Assembly: GCF_003116095.1 (NCBI RefSeq)
Contig: NZ_LGRA01000021.1
Location: 730,345 to 791,708 of the forward strand
Direction of reading: 5' to 3'
Source of the DNA: Azospirillum sp. TSO35-2
Lineage (GTDB): Bacteria; Pseudomonadota; Alphaproteobacteria; Azospirillales; Azospirillaceae
Length of the DNA: 61,364 nt
In this document: positions 1 through 8,351 of the stretch, in pieces
How positions within the stretch are numbered: position 1 is the stretch's first letter
How the letters are laid out: every line of letters begins with the position of its first letter
The notes under the pieces: generated by a model
Told to the model about the DNA's origin: nothing
The model's input: the letters and a program-made list of their open reading frames with translations, nothing else
Databases searched by the model: none
Program-made: the position numbers and the translations under genes

Positions 1-3
1 GTG

Positions 4-29
4 GCCATCCGCCCTTTTCGCGACAGCGG
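4..29. repeat. Inverted-repeat copy, probable IS end
   Basis: The plus strand reads inward through the core CCCTTTTCGCGACAGCGG. Its reverse complement recurs at 2218-2242 (14 identical bases at the core, then a similar flank) and at 31334-31350. The copy at 31334 lies just upstream of an IS5-type transposase, so the motif is likely an IS terminal repeat. The element body, if any, lies at or beyond the window edge. Confidence 0.5.
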
Positions 30-50
30 TCAGGCAGCAGGGCCGCTTCG

Positions 51-239
51 TCAAGGTGCGGCGTCAAACTCGATGACCAATAGGTCTTCATCGATGTGCA
101 AAAATGAGTTCACTTCAAGGGTGCCGCGAGCAATGGCCTCATTGATCATCACCTGAGCTTCAGCAAGTGTGATGGGTTCCCCCTCATAGAACAGCCGGCC
201 GTCGGTGTACCGAATGACATGATAGGTAGCCGTGGTCAT
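51..239 (-). CDS. Small hypothetical protein (62 aa)
   Basis: Short reading frame starting with ATG at 239 (MTTATYHVIRYTDGRLFYEG). A longer frame to 284 exists but its extra residues look like non-coding filler. The product is acidic at the C-terminus, has no signal peptide or membrane segment, and has alternating hydrophobic residues suggesting a small alpha/beta fold. I do not recognise the family. It sits between an IS end and a decayed transposon region, so it may be accessory. The neighbours give no functional hint. Confidence 0.5.
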   Translation of the reverse strand: MTTATYHVIRYTDGRLFYEGEPITLAEAQVMINEAIARGTLEVNSFLHIDEDLLVIEFDAAP

Positions 240-367
240 GCTGCTGTACTCCGTTAACTTCCTACCCCCCGTTAACGCTGGCATCGGCAGTTCCGCTCGG
301 GGAGCCTCTATCCTGAGCCGTTTCGTCAGGACAGCATCAGGGGGAGGTGAAGGCTCCTCCTTTTCGC

Positions 368-397
368 GACACTCCGATCCACCTGGATCAGAGTGTC
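368..397. repeat. 14-bp inverted repeat with 2-nt spacer
   Basis: GACACTCCGATCCA and TGGATCAGAGTGTC are reverse complements except at one position and are separated by CC. Neither strand has a T-run directly after it, so it is not an obvious intrinsic terminator. It could be an operator or part of a transposon end; the sequence just left of it contains TTTTCGCGACA, resembling the IS-end core seen at 4-29. Confidence 0.55.
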
Positions 398-667
398 CGC
401 TTTGCCACCCTTTGACGGACAGGAATGTGAAGGTTGCCGATACTCGGAATTGAAGGCCTCAGTGCGCCACCGTGAAGCCAACGCCCATAGACGTGGCGTA
501 GAGACACTATGAAAGATCAGCCTGGGACGGCGCGGTCGCCACCCCCGCTGCCGATCCTTGCTCACAAGGCGGTATGCTCCTCGACCGCCGACTCAAGCCG
601 GCCCTTGAGGTCGAGGAACCGCGCATCGATAGCCAGCGGGTTGTCCAATTTGAGCATGATCATCTCC

Positions 668-760
668 GAGCGTGTATTGGCGTGCCAGTCTACGCTCATC
701 CGTCGCGAGGGCCGGGAACCGTTCCTACTGTTCGTGCGTCAGGAGTCGCCGCCGCACCAT
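668..760 (-). pseudogene. Tn3-family transposase (TnpA) N-terminal remnant
   Basis: Minus-strand translation from ATG at 760 reads MVRRRLLTHEQ, a stop, then ERFPALATDERRLARQYTL. This is the characteristic start of Tn3-family TnpA proteins (RRRLLT..ER..ALPTDERELARHYTL). Only about 31 codons are recognisable and there is an in-frame TAG, so it is a dead fragment. No resolvase or 38-bp Tn3 terminal repeat was seen nearby. Confidence 0.6.
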
Positions 761-1315
761 CGTCCTCTCCAATCATTCGGCGCATCATAGCGGCGGCCGT
801 CCGACGACTTCTCCCCTTAACAGTTTGAGGGATGCTGTCCGCATCGGACCGCGGTTGGCGGATGAGTTGACGCGTATACTGGAAGGTGGCGAGTTGGACT
901 GTGGCCCCGGATCGCGGGTGGCCTGACAACCACCATTGGGGCTGAACCGACATCCAGTCGCCAAAGCCCTCGCTTCCCACTACAAATCCGCGGCGTCCCA
1001 ATCCGGTGCGAATGGAGGCCGAACAAAACGCTCGGCCTTCGGCAGTGCAGAGATCGCAGCACGATCTTCGTCTCCGAGCCGAACTCCGAGCGCCTCGAGA
1101 TGGACCATCACCGCGAGAGCGGTCACACCCGCCAAAGCCGACAACAGCGGCCTCATGTAGGCTCCGTCCGCTGATGATCGTTGCTCGTGTGTCTTGCGCC
1201 ATGAATCTAAGTTGCATGGAGGGCTGGCATGCGACAATGCGGAAGTGAATGCTACCAGCCTTCGGCTGTGCCGAAGGCTCTTGCCACCATGCCGCTGAAT
1301 CTTGGATAATCCGGG

Positions 1316-2206
1316 ATGCGCTTTGATCTCACTGACCTGCGTTTGTTCCTACATGTTGTCGAGGCTGAGAGCATCACCCGTGGGGCTGAGCGAGCCGGGA
1401 TGGCACTCGGGTCTGCGAGCGAGCGTATCCGCAGCATGGAGATGACCGGAGGCGTGCTCTTGTTGGAGCGTCGGCCCCGTGGGGTCCGACCGACGCCGGC
1501 GGGCCAAGCGGTCGTCCACCATGCCCGCGTTGTGCTGGGCCAGCTTGAGCAGATGCGGGGCGAGTTGGGGCAGTACGCTAAAGGCCTGCGCGGCCATGTG
1601 CGGGTGCTGGCGAACACTGCGGCCTTGGCCGAGTTTCTGCCCGACTCCTTGGCCTCCTTCCTTGCTGATCACCCCGGGGTCGACGTCGATCTGGAAGAAC
1701 GGCCGAGCCGCGAGATCGTTGATGCCATCGCAAGCGGGCTCGCCGACTTCGGCATTGTTGCCGACACGGTGGACCTCGGCGCCCTACAGACTAAGCCGTT
1801 CCGAACCGACCAGCTTGTCCTTGTGGTACCAGCCGGTCATGCTCTGGCCGACCGAAGCGAGATCGCGTTCCGGGAGGTGCTGGACGAGCCTTTCATCGGC
1901 TTAGGGCACGGCAGCGCACTCCAGGCGCACCTTGCCAGCCACGCAGCCAGGGCCGGCCGCACGCTCAAGTTCCGGGTGCGTGTTAGCGGGTTCGAAGCGG
2001 TGTGCCGGATGGTCGAGAGCGGGGTGGGGTTGGCAGTGGTACCCGAAGCGGCCGCGCAACGATCAGGCGGAGCAGGGGCGATCCGGTCGGTTCCGCTCAG
2101 CGATGCGTGGGCGCTCCGGCGCCTAACCCTCTGTGCCCGCAACGTCTCGGCGCTGCCGGTGCATGCCAAGCAGCTTGTGCACCACCTTACCTGCGGTGAT
2201 GCATAA
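1316..2206 (+). CDS. LysR-family transcriptional regulator
   Basis: A 296-aa protein of normal LysR length. The N-terminal winged helix-turn-helix (about residues 3-62: DLRLFLHVVEAESITRGAER, then LLERRPRGVRPTPAG) is followed by a substrate-binding domain from about residue 90 with the usual LysR landmarks (GLADFGIVAD, LVLVVPAGHAL, GVGLAVVPE). It controls transcription in response to a small ligand, which cannot be predicted here. No divergent target gene lies beside it; it is flanked by facing copies of the IS-end-like repeat at 4-29 and 2218-2242, so it may have moved with an element. Start chosen at ATG 1316, directly before the conserved helix. Confidence 0.9.
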   Translation: MRFDLTDLRLFLHVVEAESITRGAERAGMALGSASERIRSMEMTGGVLLLERRPRGVRPTPAGQAVVHHARVVLGQLEQMRGELGQYAKGLRGHVRVLANTAALAEFLPDSLASFLADHPGVDVDLEERPSREIVDAIASGLADFGIVADTVDLGALQTKPFRTDQLVLVVPAGHALADRSEIAFREVLDEPFIGLGHGSALQAHLASHAARAGRTLKFRVRVSGFEAVCRMVESGVGLAVVPEAAAQRSGGAGAIRSVPLSDAWALRRLTLCARNVSALPVHAKQLVHHLTCGDA

Positions 2207-2217
2207 TTCAGCGGCCG

Positions 2218-2242
2218 GCCGCTGTCGCGAAAGGGGCCATGG
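2218..2242. repeat. Inverted-repeat copy facing the one at 4-29
   Basis: CCGCTGTCGCGAAA followed by GGGGCCATGGC. It is the reverse complement of the copy at 4-29 with small differences, so the two point towards each other and bracket the LysR gene. The rest of 2207-2498 holds no convincing gene, but a further short repeat is visible: a GCATGCCGGCGG core with similar flanks occurs near 2255 and 2405. Confidence 0.5.
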
Positions 2243-2498
2243 CCGCCTCGCCGGCATGCCGGCGGCGATCAGCTGGCCAGCACTGGCCCGGCCGGCTCTT
2301 CGATCTCCACCGCAGCCGCCAGCAGGTCGACGTCGAGGCCCTGCGCCTGATGCCTGCTGTCCGGCGCCGACGACGTGGCCCCGCCCTGGGCGATCCGCTC
2401 GCCCGCATGCCGGCGGTGATGACGTTGGTGCAAAAAGGCCGGGCTGGTGGCGGTCGGGAGGGCGAGCGGGTATAGAGGCGGCCCGCTGAATCCGACCG

Positions 2499-3467
2499 AT
2501 GCCGTACAAGGCCAACGAGCCCCGCCGCCACAAGATCCCGAGGGCTCGCTATCGGGTTGAGAACTGGTCAGCTTACGATGCGGCGCTGCGCTGGCTGGGT
2601 GACCTGACGATCTGGGTGTCGCCGGAGGCGATCGCCGCGTGGACGCCGCCCGCCACGGGGCGGTGTGGCCGGCCGGTGCGCTACTCGGACTTGGCGATCG
2701 AAGCCGGGATGCTGCTGCGCCTGGCGTTCGGTCGACCGTGGCGCCAGACCGAGGGGCTGCTGGGATCGCTCATGCGCCTGCTCGGCCTGGAGTTGCCGGT
2801 CCCCGATCACACCACCTTCTCCCGGCGCAGCGGCGACCTGGAGGTGGCAAGCGATCTGGCGAAGGCGGACGGGCCGGTCACCGTGGTCATCGATTCCACC
2901 GGGCTGAAGGTGTTCGGCACGGGCGAGTGGCATCTGGAAAAGCTCGGCGGCCAAGCGCGCCGGAGCTGGCGCAAACTCCATCTGGCCGTCAATCCCGATA
3001 CCGGCGAGATCCTCGCCTCGGAGCTGACGTCCAACGAGGAAGGGGATGCCTCTCTGGTTCGCCCGTTGCTCGACCAGATCGCCCGCCCGATCGGCACGGT
3101 GCTGGCCGACGGCGCGTACGACGGTGAGCCGGTCTACCGTGCGGTCGCCGCCCACAGCCCTGCGGCGGAGGTGATCATCCCGCCGCGCTCGACGGCGGTG
3201 CCGAGCGCCACGACCGGAAATGCTCCCAACCAACGCGACCGCCACATCCTGAGGATTGCCGAGTGTGGTCGGCTGGCCTGGCAGCGGGCCGTCCGGTACG
3301 GCCGCCGCTCCTTGGGCGAGGTGGCGATGATGCGCTACAAACAGGTGATTAGCCGCAGCCTCCGCGCCCGGACTCTGCCCACGCAGAAGGTCGAGGCCGC
3401 CGTCGGCTGCAAGGTCCTGAACATCATGGCCACCCTCGGCATGCCCGTCTCCCGCAAGGGCGCCTGA
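2499..3467 (+). mobile_element. IS5-type transposase (322 aa)
   Basis: Intact DDE transposase. The N-terminus (MPYKANEPRRHKIPRARYRV, NWSAYDAALR) is the hallmark of a common alphaproteobacterial IS5 subgroup also present here in broken form at 30366-31267, 33178 and 35019. Catalytic acidic residues are likely the Asp of VIDSTGLKVFG, the Asp of LADGAYDG and the Glu of SLGEVAMMRYK. The element ends are unclear: a weak match to the IS-end core lies at about 3530-3547, overlapping the 3' end of the next gene. It is the only undamaged transposase gene in the window. Confidence 0.85.
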
Positions 3468-3541
3468 TTACCCGCCACCGGCCGCTGGACTCCGTTTTCA
3501 CGGCGATTTACGCGCCAAAGTCCGACGGAGCCCTTTCGAGA

Positions 3542-5335
3542 TCAGGGGGACCGGTCGATGACCCCGCTCAGGTGAATGGCGAGTTCAACCGAGAAGCGGC
3601 GATCCGGGCTTTCGACATCGATGCCGAACAGCTCTTCGATGCGTGTCAGTCGATAGCGCAGGGTGGTGACGTGTACGCCAAGCTGGTCGGAGCAGGCCTT
3701 GGTGCGGCACCCCGTCTTCAGATAGGCGGAAAGCGTCTCCAGATAGGGCGTCCCATGCTGACGGTCGTACTCGATGAGGGCGCCAATGCTGTCGGCGACG
3801 TAGCCGCGCACTTCGTGGGTGTTCGCCGCAGCCAGCAACATGGGCAGTGGGCCGAACTGTCGGGCATCGAGGACGCCGGGGCGGCCGAACTCTTCGGCGA
3901 TCCGGATCATCCGCCAGGACCGGTCGCACGCCTCCGCATAGTCCGGCGGGGCCATGCAGCGGCTCGTCAGCACGACGAATGGTTCGGCATGCAGGATGTC
4001 GGCGACCGACCGCGCGATCTGCGCCATTAGCCGCTTGACCGGTCCAAGGCTCCGCTCGTCGACGGCGGGAATGAGGCAGACCAGTCCGGCCGGAACGGTG
4101 ACGAGAGTGCCGGCGATCCCGTGCAGCGACAGCAGCCGCTGGACCGGGAGATGGAGGTCGGCCGCCGCGCTCACTGCCCGCGGACTGCGGCCGGGCAGTC
4201 CGACCAGGATCATCTGAGTCGGCAGATCGAGGTTGAGGCCGAGCCGCCGCGCGCGTTGTCCGATGTCGAGCGGATCCCGCCATCGCCGCTCCACCAGCTC
4301 CAGGAACAGCTCCGTCAATGACCGGTTTTCGTACCGGAAGCGGATGACGTTGCGCAGCATCTGGATGCCGAGGGCGTGCTTGATGCCGTCGAGCAGGAGC
4401 TGATCGGCTTGGCCGTAAGGCTGCGGACCCGGAAAGATCATCAGCACGCCGACCACCTCGCCGTCGGCGGTCAGCGGGTCGATGCGCGGCGCCGTGCGGA
4501 TGCGTTTGCCGTTGACCTCCCAGAACAGGGTCGCCCCGGTAGCGGCGGGATGGTCGATGGCATCGCGCGCCGCCTTCATGATCGAGGGGCCGAGGTCGGC
4601 CGCGACTGCCGCCTGCCAGTCGGCGTCGCCGATGTCGCTGCCGCAGGGCGCCCGGTCGGCGGTGACGAGGTTGGCGGTAAAGTCGACGATGACGATGGAG
4701 TAGGGCAGCAGGTCGCGGATGCAGGGCAGAAGGGTGGCCATCGCCCCGTCCTCCAGCGCCTGCCGCAGCAGCGAGGTATTCACTTCCAGCGCCCGTTGCA
4801 GGCGTTCGGCGGCCAGGGTCTCGGCACGCAGCCGATGCTGGCGCTCCACTGCGATTTCGCCGAGCTGGACGATCATGCCGATGAAGGCCAGATCCTCCTC
4901 GCTCACCTCGATGATGCCGCGGGACACGACGCTCAGCACCAGCGGCCGGCCGCTGTCGTCGGTGCAGTTCATCGGCACGACCAGCACGCTGTGGTAGTCG
5001 CGCTCGAAGGCCTCCCGGCGATAGCCGGGGAACTCCTCCGATACCCGGGCGTCGGGGATGAAGACCGGCTCGTTCCGCCGCAGGGCGACCAGAGACGGGC
5101 TGGTCGCCAGCTCCCAGCGGTCAGGCAGCGGACGCTGGATCAGCGTGGGGTCGTGGCGAACGACGACCAGGGCGTAGCCATGCTCGACATCGACCGCCAT
5201 GATCGACCCCATCGACCAGTTGGCATGTCGGCAAGCGGCCAGGACCAAGCGCTGAAGCACCGTCGCCAGATCCCCGCCCGAATTGATCAGGCTTGCCACC
5301 ACGCGCAGCGACTGGATGCGCGACGTCTCGACCAA
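3542..5335 (-). CDS. GAF/PucR-type helix-turn-helix regulator
   Basis: A 597-aa regulator. Residues about 1-170 form a GAF-like sensor domain; the middle resembles the GGDEF-like part of PucR/CdaR regulators; the last 60 residues contain the PucR helix-turn-helix (CSDQLGVHVTTLRYRLTRIE), in the same region as the typical YLETLSAYL segment. I chose the TTG at 5335 (LVETSRIQSLRVV) after GGAGGAG because upstream in-frame codons up to 5947 overlap the MFS gene and look non-coding. It is the last gene of the long minus-strand catabolic operon and probably controls it. Its 3' end abuts the IS5 element. Confidence 0.75.
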   Translation of the reverse strand: MVETSRIQSLRVVASLINSGGDLATVLQRLVLAACRHANWSMGSIMAVDVEHGYALVVVRHDPTLIQRPLPDRWELATSPSLVALRRNEPVFIPDARVSEEFPGYRREAFERDYHSVLVVPMNCTDDSGRPLVLSVVSRGIIEVSEEDLAFIGMIVQLGEIAVERQHRLRAETLAAERLQRALEVNTSLLRQALEDGAMATLLPCIRDLLPYSIVIVDFTANLVTADRAPCGSDIGDADWQAAVAADLGPSIMKAARDAIDHPAATGATLFWEVNGKRIRTAPRIDPLTADGEVVGVLMIFPGPQPYGQADQLLLDGIKHALGIQMLRNVIRFRYENRSLTELFLELVERRWRDPLDIGQRARRLGLNLDLPTQMILVGLPGRSPRAVSAAADLHLPVQRLLSLHGIAGTLVTVPAGLVCLIPAVDERSLGPVKRLMAQIARSVADILHAEPFVVLTSRCMAPPDYAEACDRSWRMIRIAEEFGRPGVLDARQFGPLPMLLAAANTHEVRGYVADSIGALIEYDRQHGTPYLETLSAYLKTGCRTKACSDQLGVHVTTLRYRLTRIEELFGIDVESPDRRFSVELAIHLSGVIDRSP

Positions 5336-5577
5336 TGCTCCTCCGGCGAACGGATGGGCCAAGGCCCGGTTTCGAACGACTCTAACCCGATGACGGCACT
5401 CGGGAAAAGCGGAACGGCAGCGCCCTTCCGGGGGCCCTATACCGGCACGCGGGGTGCCAGAAGGCTCAAGGACCGTCCGAGGGCCGGAGATTGCCGCTCC
5501 CGTCAGGCTGTCGGGCGGCAGCGGGCGGAAGGCCGGCCGGCCGGGCGCCCGCTCTCGCTCCCGCACGGCGCGGCGGA

Positions 5578-6662
5578 TCAGGACGAAGCGGCCAGCGCGG
5601 CGCAGCCGGCGGCGGCGTAGACGAACAGTCCCGACGGGCCGACCCTGTCCATCAGCAGGGCGCCCGGCACCGGACCGACCATCGCCCCGGCGGCCCAAAC
5701 TACCAGCAGGCCGCTGACCGTGGGAACGATGCGGCCCGGCGGTACCACGTCGCAGGCGTGGGCGACGCACAGGGCGTAGATGCACAGGACCTGGCTGCCC
5801 CACAGCGCGAACCCCGTCCATACCAGCCAGGCCGGGCTGCCGGCCGGCAGCAGCGCCAGCCTGGCGGACAGGACGGCGCCGGTCGCGGCCACGGCGGCGA
5901 TCACGACGCGGCGGTCCCGCCGGTCCGATAGCGCGCCGAGCGGCCATAGGGCGAGAAGACTGCCGCCCTGGAGGGCGACGAGCAGGGCGGCGGCGGCCGG
6001 TTCCGAAAGGCCGATGCGCAGCCCGTACAGCGGGGCGAACGCGATCATCGTGCCGGTCACCACGCCGACCGCGAAGCAGCCGACCAGGGCCGACGGCGCC
6101 AGCCTGAACAGCCCGCGCAGGTCGAGCGAGACGGCGGTTGGCAGGGCCGGGTGACGGCGACCGGCAGAACCGACAGCAGGATCAGCAGGAGCAGCAGTCG
6201 GAAGGGCTGGTCGCCGCCGGGGTCGAGCAGGAGGGGGCCGGCCATCAGCGCCAGCTTGGTGGTGACCATATAGACCGCCAAGATCCGCCCGCGGTTGCCG
6301 TCCTGCGCTCCGGCGCCAATCCACCCCTCAATCACCGTGAACAGCCCAGCGAAGCCGACGCCGGTCAGCGCGCGCAGCAGGACCCAGCCGACGTTGCCGC
6401 CGGCCAGCAGCAGGGCAAGGGCGAGGATCGCCATCAGCGCCGCCAGCCCGGCATATGCGCGGACGAAGCCGAGCCAGCGGACGACTCTCGGCGCCGCCAG
6501 ACAGCCGGCGGCGAAGCCGACGCCGTAGGCGGACGCCACCATGCCGATGTCGGCCGCCGACAGGCCCTGCGCCTGCATGCGCAGCGGCAGCAGGGCCTGG
6601 AGCAGCCCGTTGCCGGCCTGCATCAGGACGGCGGCCGCCATCACCGGCAACAGTGGCGACAT
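5578..6662 (-). pseudogene. MFS transporter, frameshifted
   Basis: A YcaD-like major facilitator of about 360 aa split over two frames. The first half (ATG at 6662, MSPLLPVMAAAVLMQAGNGL...) carries about six membrane segments, ending LLSVLPVAVTR. The second half (PALPTAVSLDLRGLFRLAPS onwards) continues in another frame with about six more segments to 5578. The join is near 6150, in a GC-rich stretch where a one-base indel would restore a single frame. Start ATG overlaps the TGA of the reductase gene by one base, implying translational coupling. Either a recent loss of an export/import function or a sequencing error in GC-rich DNA. Confidence 0.7.
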
Positions 6663-7609
6663 CAATAGCCGCGCCCCCGGTCGACCCGGTTGGCCAGCGG
6701 TCGCCCGTCGCGGAAGGCCGCCAGGGTCGCCGCCACCTGTTCCACCGCCTGCGTCGGGTGGGTGGCGGCGGCGCTGTGGGGGGAGACGCGGATGCGTGGA
6801 TGCCGCCAGAAGGGATGGCCGGCCGGCAGCGGCTCCTCGCTGAACACGTCCAGGCTGGCTCCGCCCAGCCGGCCGCGATCGAGGGCGTCGAGCAGGTCCG
6901 CCTCGACCAGATGGTCGCCGCGCCCGGCATTGACCAGCACGGCACCGGCCGGCAGGCGGGCGAACAGGCGCCGGTTCAGGATGCCGCGGGTGTCGGCGGT
7001 CAGCGGCAACAGGCACACCAGCTGGTCGCAACGCGGCAGCATCGCCTCCAGCCCGTCGGGGCCGGCGAAGCACTTCACGCCGTCCAGCCGCTTTGGCGAC
7101 CGGCTCCAGCCGAGGACGCGGTATCCCAGCGCCTCGAGGACGACGGCGGCGGCACGTCCCAGCTCCCCCAGCCCAAGCAGCCCGATTGTGACCTCGTGGG
7201 CCGGCCGGTAGGGCAGCCACCGCCAGACCCCCGCCGCCTGCGCGGCGTCGAAGGCGTCGGAATGGCGATGCCAGCGCAGCACCTGGAGGGCGACGAAGCC
7301 GGCCATGTCGTCGCTCAGGCTGTCCGCCACCATGCGGACGAGCGGCACGTCGGGAAGCGACGGGTCGGCCAGCAGCGTCTCGACCCCGGCGCCGAGCGAC
7401 ATCACCAGCCGCAGCTTGGCCAGTCCGGCGAAGATGCCGGGCGGCGGTTGCCACACCAGCGCCATGTCGATGTCGTCCGGGTCGCCGACCTCCGGCCAGA
7501 CCCGCACCGTCACGTCGGGAAGGCGGCGGTGCAGGGCCTCCCGCCACAGGTCGGCATTGTCGATGCCCGAACAGAACAGCAGCGTCATCGGGCTGCGTTG
7601 AAGCGGCAT
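6662..7609 (-). CDS. GhrA-like glyoxylate/hydroxypyruvate reductase
   Basis: A 315-aa D-2-hydroxyacid dehydrogenase, matching GhrA length (312). The NAD(P)-binding Rossmann motif is GLLGLGELGRAAA; the catalytic set is Arg in NAGRGDHLVE, Glu in the FSEEPLPAGHPFW region and His in RVSPHSAAATHP. GhrA-type enzymes reduce glyoxylate and hydroxypyruvate with NADPH. Start ATG 7609 follows a GAGG at fair spacing; ATG 7588 (MTLLFCSG) is the alternative. In this operon it could handle a C2 fragment such as glyoxylate released during catabolism, but that is inference. Confidence 0.85.
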   Translation of the reverse strand: MPLQRSPMTLLFCSGIDNADLWREALHRRLPDVTVRVWPEVGDPDDIDMALVWQPPPGIFAGLAKLRLVMSLGAGVETLLADPSLPDVPLVRMVADSLSDDMAGFVALQVLRWHRHSDAFDAAQAAGVWRWLPYRPAHEVTIGLLGLGELGRAAAVVLEALGYRVLGWSRSPKRLDGVKCFAGPDGLEAMLPRCDQLVCLLPLTADTRGILNRRLFARLPAGAVLVNAGRGDHLVEADLLDALDRGRLGGASLDVFSEEPLPAGHPFWRHPRIRVSPHSAAATHPTQAVEQVAATLAAFRDGRPLANRVDRGRGY

Positions 7610-7671
7610 GTCGGTATAGCCTCGATCCATTCGAAAAGCCGGGCGTGGGCGGGAGCGGGCGCGCCGGAGCC

Positions 7672-8268
7672 TCAACGGGCGCCGGCCTTTTCCGCTTCCA
7701 TCTCCTCCATGTCGAGGAAGCGGTCGCCGATGCGCGGATGGGCGCGGCTGCCGTCGGACGCGCCAATGGCGACCAGCAGCTCGTCGGGACCGGGGGAGTC
7801 GGGAACCTGGAAATTGGCGGTCAGGAAATGCGCCCGCTTGCCGGTCTCCGTCTTATGGATCATCGGAAGGGCGAGCAGGGCACCCGGGGCGTTGCGGGTG
7901 TTGGTGAAGCTGAGGAAGGTGGTGCCCTGCGCCGCTTCGCGGAACATGTTGCCGAAGCGCAGCGTGTGGATCAGGGCGGAGGCGTGCTCGATCTCGCCGT
8001 TGACGCCGACCGACGCAGCCTTGCCATAGGCCTCGATGCGCGCGGCCGGCATCAGGGCGACCAGGCGCCGCGTCATCTCGGCCCCCAGCACCGGGGCCAC
8101 CCGCAGGATCTCCGGCCGCAGATTCTCGACGAAGCCCTGGCCGGCCCAGGGGTTGCGCAGCACGGCGGCGACGACGACTGACGTGATCGGCCGTTCGGCC
8201 GGCTTGCCGCCCTCGACGATGGTCTCCTCGATGAAGGTGGAGATCTTGCGCAGTCCGATGTCCATCAT
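7672..8268 (-). CDS. AA_synth (DUF1185) family protein
   Basis: A 198-aa protein starting MMDIGLRKISTFIEETIVEG. This opening, the NPWAG motif and GAEMTRRLVALMP are typical of the AA_synth family (amino acid synthesis protein, PF06684), whose biochemical role is unsettled. Structures are known for the family but no reaction is firmly assigned. Start ATG 8268 is the first of two tandem Met codons; upstream in-frame sequence is non-coding in character. It lies between the ABC importer binding protein and the GhrA-like reductase in the same operon, a frequent setting for this family beside flavin monooxygenases and importers. Confidence 0.8.
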   Translation of the reverse strand: MMDIGLRKISTFIEETIVEGGKPAERPITSVVVAAVLRNPWAGQGFVENLRPEILRVAPVLGAEMTRRLVALMPAARIEAYGKAASVGVNGEIEHASALIHTLRFGNMFREAAQGTTFLSFTNTRNAPGALLALPMIHKTETGKRAHFLTANFQVPDSPGPDELLVAIGASDGSRAHPRIGDRFLDMEEMEAEKAGAR

Positions 8269-8351
8269 GTCCTGTCCGATTCTCTGATGTCCGGTCCCGG
8301 AGCCGGCCGGCGGCTTCGGGGGGTGGAAACTGGGGAGCGTTGGCGGTGGGG

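Larger units (their letters stand above)
285..1315. other. Gene-poor decayed region with Tn3 scrap
   Basis: About 1 kb without a convincing intact gene. It holds an inverted repeat at 368-397, a 31-codon open frame on the minus strand at 562-657 (MLKLDNPLAIDARFLDLKG...), a Tn3 transposase N-terminal fragment at 668-760, and a possible small minus-strand frame at 980-1156 (58 aa, starting MRPLLSALAGVTALAV, hydrophobic N-terminus). Other frames look like shadows. The mixture suggests overlapping remains of mobile elements. Confidence 0.55.

Noticed and set aside
696..1217. 173-aa minus-strand open frame
   Set aside because: Composition is Arg/Gly/Ser-rich with no recognisable motif, and it overlaps the Tn3 scrap in another frame; typical GC-rich shadow.
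2133..2489. 118-aa plus-strand frame between LysR and the IS5 transposase
   Set aside because: Pro/Arg-rich, overlaps the LysR 3' end in another frame and lacks any motif.
5336..5947. N-terminal extension of the PucR-type regulator
   Set aside because: Arg/Gly/Pro-rich, overlaps the MFS coding sequence, and a ribosome site precedes the TTG at 5335.
6057..7766. Single 569-aa minus-strand frame
   Set aside because: Only its last 200 codons are real (first half of the MFS gene); the rest is a shadow of the GhrA-like gene.
6455..8029. 524-aa plus-strand frame
   Set aside because: Antisense to three well-supported minus-strand genes and shows no family motif.
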